Assembly (NCBI GenBank): GCA_000163995.1
Contig: CM000855.1
Span: 1,086,464 to 1,150,463, forward strand
Direction: 5' to 3'
Source: Campylobacter jejuni subsp. jejuni 414
GTDB taxonomy: Bacteria > Campylobacterota > Campylobacteria > Campylobacterales > Campylobacteraceae
DNA: 64,000 nucleotides
The first letter of the stretch is position 1. Every line of letters starts with the position of its first letter. The translations under genes and the position numbers were made by a program. The notes beneath the pieces are model-generated. The model was not told the DNA's origin. It searched no databases and saw nothing but the letters and a program-made list of their open reading frames with translations. This document shows positions 57,146 through 64,000 of this stretch, in pieces.

Positions 57146-57963
57146 AAGCCTTATGGCTTTTTTTAAGCCTTACTCTTTGGCTTTTTGGAGCCCAAAATTT
57201 AGAGCTTGTCAAAGGTCAAGCCTTATTTTTAGAGCTGGATAAAAAAGATTTTTTATCTTTAAAAAACAATGATAAAAATATTCCTACTTTTGCACACCCT
57301 AAAAATCAAGAAAAAATTCTAGCCATTTTTTCCTTGCCTTACAAAAATCCTCCGCAAAACACCAAACTTATCGCATTTTACAAAGATAAAAAAGAAGAAA
57401 TTCTTATAAAAACTTTAGAAGGTAATTATCAAAGTGAAAAAATACAAGTTGAAAACAAAAAGATTTTTCCACCTAAGGCGGTACAAGAACGCATTGCCAA
57501 AGAATTAAAAGAGGTCAATGTAATTTATAGCTCTTACACTCCAAAAGCTTTATTTAATGGTACTTTTAACATGCCTTTAAATTCTTTTATTACAAGTGAT
57601 TTTGGCAAAGCAAGAACTTTCAATGAAAAAGTAGCAAGCTATCATAGCGGAACAGACTTTAGGGCTACCATAGGAACACCCATTTATGCAGCAAACTCGG
57701 GCATAGTGAAAATTGCAAAAGATCGTTATTTTGCAGGAAATTCAGTAATCATTGATCATGGTTTTGGAATTTATTCGCAATATTATCATCTTTCTAAGAT
57801 AAAAGTTAAAATGGGACAAAAAATCAAAAAAGGCGAACTTTTAGGATTAAGCGGAGCTACAGGCAGGGTAAGCGGACCACATTTGCATTTTGGAATTTTA
57901 GCCGGAGGCAAACAAGTGGATCCTTTAGATTTTGTGTCTAAATTTAATACCATTTTTCAATGA
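57142..57963 (+). CDS. M23-family peptidoglycan peptidase
   Basis: The 273-residue protein has an N-terminal signal (MKALWLFLSLTLWLFGAQ), an Ig-like N-terminal domain (residues ~25-130) and a LytM/M23 domain with zinc ligands in SYHSGTDFRA, YYHLS and GPHLHFG. All zinc residues are kept, so it should be an active endopeptidase. Corresponds to Cj1235. It is co-transcribed with glyS (four-base overlap) and overlaps the following methyltransferase-like gene by four bases. Distinct in domain order from the shape peptidase at 36528. Confidence 0.88.
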   Translation: MKALWLFLSLTLWLFGAQNLELVKGQALFLELDKKDFLSLKNNDKNIPTFAHPKNQEKILAIFSLPYKNPPQNTKLIAFYKDKKEEILIKTLEGNYQSEKIQVENKKIFPPKAVQERIAKELKEVNVIYSSYTPKALFNGTFNMPLNSFITSDFGKARTFNEKVASYHSGTDFRATIGTPIYAANSGIVKIAKDRYFAGNSVIIDHGFGIYSQYYHLSKIKVKMGQKIKKGELLGLSGATGRVSGPHLHFGILAGGKQVDPLDFVSKFNTIFQ

Positions 57964-58910
57964 AATTTAGTATTTTTTTTCACACTTGGCTATATGAGAA
58001 TTACTATAAAAATGCTGTAAATATAGGAAAAAATGGGGATTTTTTTACTGCCGTAAGTGTGGGAAATCTTTTTGGTACACTTTTGGCTCAACATTTTTTA
58101 AATTTAGTGGATAAAAAAATTTTAAAACTCCCTTTAGAGCTTGTAGAAATAGGGGCAAATGAAGGCTATTTAAGTCGTGATTTTTTAGCTGCTTTGCTTG
58201 AATTAAGACCCCAAATTTTTTCTCAAATTTCTTTCTTCATCATAGAACCACATGAAAAATTAAGAACTTTACAAAAAAAGACCTTAGAAGGAGTGGAATT
58301 TACACACAAAAATAGTCTTAAAGAATGCCACTTTAAAAATGCTTTTTTCTTTTGCAATGAACTTTTTGATAGTTTTACTTGCGAATTAATAGATGATAAT
58401 AAAATGGCATTTGTAGAAAATTTTAAACTTGTTTTTAAAAATATGGATGAAAATTTGATTGCAAAATGTAAAACTTTAAATCTTAAAAAAGGCGAACTAA
58501 GCTTAGAACTTGAAGATTTCTTTAAAGACTTAAATCAAGCTTGCGATCAATTTATATTTGCAGGTTTTGATTATGGAATTTTTAATCCCCAAAAATTTAG
58601 TTTAAGAATCTATCAAAAACACGAAGTTTTTAATCCTTTTGAAATATCTTTAAAAGATTTTTTCGGCAAAAGCGATTTAACCTATAATATCAATTTTACC
58701 CAAGTGCAAAATCTCATAAAAGAATTTGATTTTAAGCTTTTAGCTTTTAAAAAACAAAGCTTTGCTTTAATGGATTTTGGTTTTGAAAAATTACTAGAAC
58801 ACGCAAAAAAGAAAAATATCAAAACTTACGAAAGCTTTTTATCACAAGCTAAAATTTTATTTTTTAATTTTGATGAAAAATTTCATTTTTTTGAATTTCA
58901 AAAAATATAA
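57960..58910 (+). CDS. SAM-dependent methyltransferase, MidA/NDUFAF7-like
   Basis: The 316-residue protein carries the MidA fold: GDFFTAVSVGNLFGTLLAQ near residue 26, the SAM-binding LVEIGANEGYLSRDFL, the FFCNELFDSFTCEL (here replacing the usual NExxDxLP box) and IFAGFDYG. MidA arginine-methylates complex I subunits in mitochondria; the bacterial substrate is unknown. Corresponds to Cj1236. Last gene of the glyS operon; downstream sequence is a decayed ppx-like gene. Confidence 0.78.
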   Translation: MKFSIFFHTWLYENYYKNAVNIGKNGDFFTAVSVGNLFGTLLAQHFLNLVDKKILKLPLELVEIGANEGYLSRDFLAALLELRPQIFSQISFFIIEPHEKLRTLQKKTLEGVEFTHKNSLKECHFKNAFFFCNELFDSFTCELIDDNKMAFVENFKLVFKNMDENLIAKCKTLNLKKGELSLELEDFFKDLNQACDQFIFAGFDYGIFNPQKFSLRIYQKHEVFNPFEISLKDFFGKSDLTYNINFTQVQNLIKEFDFKLLAFKKQSFALMDFGFEKLLEHAKKKNIKTYESFLSQAKILFFNFDEKFHFFEFQKI

Positions 58911-58929
58911 AAATTTTATATTTTTCATA

Positions 58930-59545
58930 CTTGCGAAACAAATTTCTTCTCTTAAACCCTCATCAATCACTAAAAGTTATGCCTATTAAATAAGTAAACA
59001 ATCCGCATTTAAATAAAATTTTTCTCATCATACCTACTTCTTTTATGGCTTTTTTCTCCATATAAAAGTCTAACAGCATAATTTAAAAAATCCTTATAAC
59101 AAAGTTTTGCCATCTACCCTAACTGCTTGATACTTTTCATAGTTTATATTTTGTTTTAATATACTAAGAGTAGCAAGAATACTTGAATTTAAAACCACTG
59201 TTTTAGCTTAATGAAGCTTTTTTAATCCTAATCACCTCATTAAAAACCTGTTTGTATGCCTAAAACACTAATCCTATCTTCGCTTTTAGCATCTATAATT
59301 AAATCAATCCCAAAAACTCTTTTTAAATCAATAAAAATTTCATTTGTATTACTTGCCTCTTAAAGGCTACAGTCGCTAAAGCATTTTTAATCTTTGCATA
59401 GCTCTTTAAATTTTTCCACTTTGATTTAGATTTTTTGCCGTAGCAATGATAAATTCGTATTCTTTTAATTTATTTAATTTTTATCCATTTACACTGTTCT
59501 TAAAGTATTTAAACCAAGATCTATACCTAATATGACTTTCCTTGT
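58930..59545 (-). pseudogene. Decayed Ppx/GppA-type phosphatase gene (Cj1237c-like)
   Basis: Minus-strand fragments in successive frames match the exopolyphosphatase/GppA family: ILGIDLGLNTLRTV near 59530, KLNKLKEYEFIIATAKNLNQ near 59440-59480, IKNALATVAFKRQ near 59360-59400, NEIFIDLKRVFGIDLIIDAK then SEDRISVLGIQTGF near 59240-59340, and NINYEKYQAVRVDGKTL near 59100-59150. In-frame stops (for example after LRTV) and many frameshifts separate them, and the total is shorter than a full gene. This is genuine decay, not a single slip. Bases 58911-58930 hold nothing further. Confidence 0.8.
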
Positions 59546-59557
59546 TTGATTTTATAG

Positions 59558-59563
59558 TATAAT
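59558..59563 (+). promoter_or_regulatory. -10 box of pdxJ promoter
   Basis: TATAAT at 59558-59563 stands 25 bases before the pdxJ start, with the ribosome site AAAGGAAA between. It lies at the 5' edge of the decayed ppx-like gene. Confidence 0.55.
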
Positions 59564-59579
59564 AGCAAAAAAGTTCTAA

Positions 59580-61456
<1,877 letters not shown>

Positions 61457-61499
61457 ATTTACAATAAATCAATTTAAAATATCTTAACAAGGATTGTAA

Positions 61500-62654
61500 A
61501 TGCAAAATTATAAAAAAGCTCTTTTTGCCCTAGCTCTTAGTGCTTTTTGTATGGGCGTAACTGAATTTGTCATGGCCGGAGTTTTGGTTGATGTTGAAGC
61601 GTATTTTGGCGTGGATGCAAAAACTGCAGGTTATCTTACAACCTTATATGCCATAGGCGTTGTTATAGGTGCTCCTCTTATTACCATACCTTTAAGCCGT
61701 TTTCATAGACACATACAACTTTTAATCAATCTTGGAATTTTTGCCCTAGCAAATTTCATCATTTTTTTTAGCGAAAATTTCTATCTTACAGCATTTGCTC
61801 GTTTTGTCGCAGGAACACAACATGGAGTGTTTTTCATCATTGCTACTTTAGCTGTTAGCGCTATAACCCCGGATGATAAAAAATCAAGTGCCTTAGCCAT
61901 AATGGTCACAGGACTTACCGTAGCTTTAGTTACTGGAGTGCCACTTGGAACTTTTATAGGGCATTATTTTGGATTTAAATTTATCTTTTTACTCATTTTT
62001 ATTATCACAAGCTTAGCCTTTTTTGGAGTGTGGCATATGATGCCCAATAATTTACATCCTAGTCCGACAAGTCTTAAAAATTTAATCCCTGCTTTTTCGC
62101 ATCAAAATTTATTAAAAACTTATACTATAACCATTTGTAGTTGCGGGGCTCAATTTGTTCTTTATACTTATTTACAAAAATTACTTGTAGAAATAAGTGG
62201 TTTTAAAGTCCAAGATACAGCTTACATCTTGCTTTTATATGGAATTTGCGCCATTTGTGGAAATTTATGGGGTGGAAAAATGGTAGATAAAAAAGGTGCT
62301 ATTTTTTCTTTGCGTCTTATTTTAAGTATACAAGTTTTAGTCTTTTTAAGCGTATTTTTTACCATGTATTCTAAAATTTTAATCATTTTTAGCGTAGCTT
62401 TGATAGGATTTTTTGCCTTTTCTACTATACCTGCTTTAAAAATGCTTAGTATCGCTAAGGCTAAACGCCATACTTATAAGGTCATAGATAGTACAGTGAG
62501 TGTCAACGAAGCAGCTTTTAATGTAGGTATAGCCTTAGCAAGTTTTTTAGGAGGACTTGTTTTGGCAAATTTTGGCATAGAATTTAATGCTTTATTTTCA
62601 GTACTTTTTGTAAGTCCTGCTTTGATTTTTTGCTTTCATTTTTGCCAAAGATAA
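61500..62654 (+). CDS. MFS efflux transporter (DHA1 group)
   Basis: A 384-residue protein with twelve predicted helices. The start ALFALALSAFCMGVTEFVMA and the loop RFHRHIQ, plus ARFVAGTQHGVFFIIATLA and VTGLTVALVTGVPLGTFIG, are typical of the AraJ/YdhP/NepI group that exports sugars, nucleosides or drugs. The substrate is not predictable. Corresponds to Cj1241. It is separated from pdxA by 43 bases and from ciaC by a gap containing a sigma-54 promoter. Confidence 0.88.
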   Translation: MQNYKKALFALALSAFCMGVTEFVMAGVLVDVEAYFGVDAKTAGYLTTLYAIGVVIGAPLITIPLSRFHRHIQLLINLGIFALANFIIFFSENFYLTAFARFVAGTQHGVFFIIATLAVSAITPDDKKSSALAIMVTGLTVALVTGVPLGTFIGHYFGFKFIFLLIFIITSLAFFGVWHMMPNNLHPSPTSLKNLIPAFSHQNLLKTYTITICSCGAQFVLYTYLQKLLVEISGFKVQDTAYILLLYGICAICGNLWGGKMVDKKGAIFSLRLILSIQVLVFLSVFFTMYSKILIIFSVALIGFFAFSTIPALKMLSIAKAKRHTYKVIDSTVSVNEAAFNVGIALASFLGGLVLANFGIEFNALFSVLFVSPALIFCFHFCQR

Positions 62655-62702
62655 GATAAATTATCAAAAATTTGCTAGAAAAAATTTAAAAAATCATAAA
62701 AT

Positions 62703-62716
62703 GGAATAGAAATTGC
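62703..62716 (+). promoter_or_regulatory. Sigma-54 promoter of ciaC
   Basis: GGAA-N6-TTGC (GG at 62703-62704, GC at 62715-62716, exactly GG-N10-GC) followed by TT matches the -24/-12 consensus. It lies 40 bases before the ciaC start, with a strong AAAGGAGGAG ribosome site between. In C. jejuni sigma-54 with FlgR drives hook and basal-body genes. Confidence 0.78.
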
Positions 62717-62755
62717 TTGTTTATTTAATATAAAAATTAAATAAAGGAGGAGAAA

Positions 62756-63064
62756 ATGGTAGTAGATAATACTCAAAAAACACTAAATGCTATCCTTAGC
62801 ACCACAACTAAGGTTAAAGAGAAAAATACTTCAACAGATGAATTTCAAGCTACATTAAATGAAGTAAAAAACAAAGAAGAAAAAGAAGAGAAAAAAACAA
62901 GCTCAAGCAAATTTACCAATAAGGATATTGATCTTGGTGCTGTTAAAGAAGATTTTAGATCTTATGCTTGGCAAAAAATGAGAGAGGATCAATATAAAAA
63001 AAATGAGGAGACTTTATTAAATAAGCTTTTTGCTACAATTAATGCAAATAACACAAAAGCTTAA
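62756..63064 (+). CDS. ciaC: Campylobacter invasion antigen C (flagellum-secreted)
   Basis: From memory this is CiaC (Cj1242), a small protein secreted through the flagellar export system and needed for full host-cell invasion. The 102-residue protein is polar and Lys/Glu-rich (DNTQKTLNAILSTTTKVKEK, later SSKFTNKDIDLGAVKEDFRS), lacks a Sec signal and has an N-terminus compatible with type III secretion. The upstream sigma-54 promoter (62703-62716) ties it to flagellar gene timing. A small broken gene follows after one base. Confidence 0.8.
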   Translation: MVVDNTQKTLNAILSTTTKVKEKNTSTDEFQATLNEVKNKEEKEEKKTSSSKFTNKDIDLGAVKEDFRSYAWQKMREDQYKKNEETLLNKLFATINANNTKA

Positions 63065-63065
63065 T

Positions 63066-63321
63066 ATGCAAATTAACCAAAGCTCAAACTATATAAACGA
63101 GAATTTTAATAATTCTCGTAAAAATTCTGATAATTCAAAAATTTCCTATGAGATACTCCATTTAAAGTTTTACTTAAAGAAGTAAAAGAATTTATTGGCC
63201 CTAAAATTAAAAAATTTAAAGAAGAACTCATATTAAACAAAAAACAAGAGAATATGAAAGAAAAATGGTTCCTGATTTAGCTCTTTTGCATAAAGCAAAT
63301 ATCGAAAAATTGATAATTTAA
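63066..63321 (+). pseudogene. Small gene downstream of ciaC, frameshifted twice
   Basis: ATG at 63066, one base after the ciaC stop, opens MQINQSSNYINENFNNSRKN. Coding character then moves to frame two (PFKVLLKEVKEFIGPKIKKF, from 63158) and to frame three (THIKQKTREYERKMVPDLAL, to a TAA at 63321). Each step equals one missing base. Restored, it is ~85 residues, polar at the start and helical later. No ribosome site is clear, so translation is likely coupled to ciaC. Family unknown; co-expression suggests a flagellum-linked secreted protein or chaperone. Confidence 0.5.
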
Positions 63322-63336
63322 TTTATCAATTTCTGT

Positions 63337-63342
63337 TATAAT
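63337..63342 (+). promoter_or_regulatory. Extended -10 box of hemE promoter
   Basis: TATAAT at 63337-63342 is preceded by TG-T (extended -10) 24 bases before the hemE ATG, with AAAGGAAA as ribosome site. Confidence 0.55.
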
Positions 63343-63365
63343 TTTGCTAAAAACAAAGGAAAATA

Positions 63366-64000
63366 ATGATTTTTATTGATTCTTGCTTTAAAAAACCTAC
63401 ACCTTACACCCCTATTTGGATGATGCGTCAAGCAGGAAGATATTTGCCAGAATATATGGAAGTAAGAAAACAAGCGGGTGATTTTCTCTCCTTGTGCAAA
63501 GACTATAAAAAAGCTTCTGAGGTTTCTTTACAACCTATTGATATTTTAGATGTTGATGCGGCAATCATTTTTTCAGATATCTTAGTTATCCCTCTTGAAA
63601 TGGGTATGAATTTGCGTTTTGAAAAAGGAGAAGGACCTGTTTTTGATAATCCTATTTCAACCCTAGAAGACTTAGAAAAGCTTGATGATCAAAATGCTCA
63701 TAAAAAATTAAATTATGTTTATGATGCCTTAAAACTTACTAGAGAAAAATTATCACAAGAAAAAGCTTTAATAGGATTTTGCGGAAGTCCTTGGACCATA
63801 GCTACTTATATGATAGAAGGAAGTGGAAGTAAAAATTATGCAAAATGCAAAAAAATACTTTATCAAAACCCAGAACTTTTACATAAAATTCTAAGCAAAC
63901 TAACTCAAGTTTTAAAGCTTTATTTAGAAGAACAAATCAAAGCAGGTGCTAATGCTGTACAAATTTTTGACAGTTGGGCAAGTGCTTTAGAATATGATAA
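63366..64000 (+). CDS. hemE: Uroporphyrinogen decarboxylase (partial)
   Basis: HemE removes four carboxyl groups from uroporphyrinogen III to give coproporphyrinogen III in haem synthesis. The first 211 codons are in the window and the rest lies beyond the right edge. The signature [13 protein letters not shown] (start of the active-site cleft) is followed by [30 protein letters not shown] and [10 protein letters not shown], all typical. The frame is open to the end of the window. Start supported by AAAGGAAA. Confidence 0.97.
   Translation, partial: MIFIDSCFKKPTPYTPIWMMRQAGRYLPEYMEVRKQAGDFLSLCKDYKKASEVSLQPIDILDVDAAIIFSDILVIPLEMGMNLRFEKGEGPVFDNPISTLEDLEKLDDQNAHKKLNYVYDALKLTREKLSQEKALIGFCGSPWTIATYMIEGSGSKNYAKCKKILYQNPELLHKILSKLTQVLKLYLEEQIKAGANAVQIFDSWASALEYD

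Overview
The window is about 30% GC, densely packed, and reads as chromosome of an epsilonproteobacterium. Protein content and gene order match, from memory, the Cj1178c to Cj1243 (hemE) segment of Campylobacter jejuni NCTC 11168. The organism is C. jejuni or a very close lineage; strain and subspecies cannot be fixed from this window.

Layout. 1-3.8 kb (minus): an acidic receiver-like protein, fliR, an ABC ATPase, tsf and rpsB, the last with a leader that can fold as a pseudoknot. 3.9-4.4 kb: a decayed unidentified region where NCTC 11168 has cfa. 4.4-7.3 kb: petABC (cytochrome bc1). 7.3-7.9 kb: an arsB remnant. 7.9-12.3 kb: mnmG and the energy-taxis genes cetB, cetA, cetC. 12.6-20 kb: dctA, an outer-membrane-like protein, a Pit permease, a non-catalytic dihydroorotase, gpsA and gatB. 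20.1-25.8 kb (plus): luxS, then a Met/Cys-rich leader micro-ORF in front of a 2-oxoglutarate oxygenase, metQ, metE and metF. This is a sulfur amino-acid block in which LuxS makes homocysteine and MetF/MetE methylate it. 25.8-29.5 kb (minus): atpB, radA, ftsY and a thioredoxin-like lipoprotein. 29.6-33.5 kb (plus): 5-FCL, rny, a DedA protein and comEC. 33.5-41.7 kb: a YihY protein, glcD, a PgbA-like protein, an M23 cell-shape peptidase, yfiH, ribE and an AsmA-like protein. 41.8-54 kb: stress and signalling genes, namely groESL behind a CIRCE operator, dccRS, a hemerythrin, tRNA-Asn, cprRS, htrA, cbpA-hspR and a Kef-type antiporter. 54-64 kb (plus): a HAD phosphatase, glyS, an M23 peptidase, a MidA-like methyltransferase, a decayed ppx/gppA gene, pdxJA, an MFS exporter, ciaC behind a sigma-54 promoter, a broken small gene and the start of hemE.

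Two kinds of gene damage must be kept apart. The ABC ATPase, tsf, rpsB, pit, metE, metF, rny, comEC and yfiH each carry one single-base indel, nearly always in an A/T homopolymer, and one base restores the expected full-length protein in every case. Because tsf is essential and indels go both ways, most are probably sequence errors. In contrast arsB, the ppx-like gene and the rpsB-petC interval carry multiple lesions or deletions and look like genuine decay.

Most interesting signals: the Met/Cys leader peptide with competing RNA pairings ahead of the methionine genes, the rpsB leader pseudoknot, the sigma-54 promoter of ciaC with a broken companion gene, and an uncharacterised secreted/membrane pair next to groEL. 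No CRISPR array, insertion sequence, prophage or G-tract phase-variable locus was seen.
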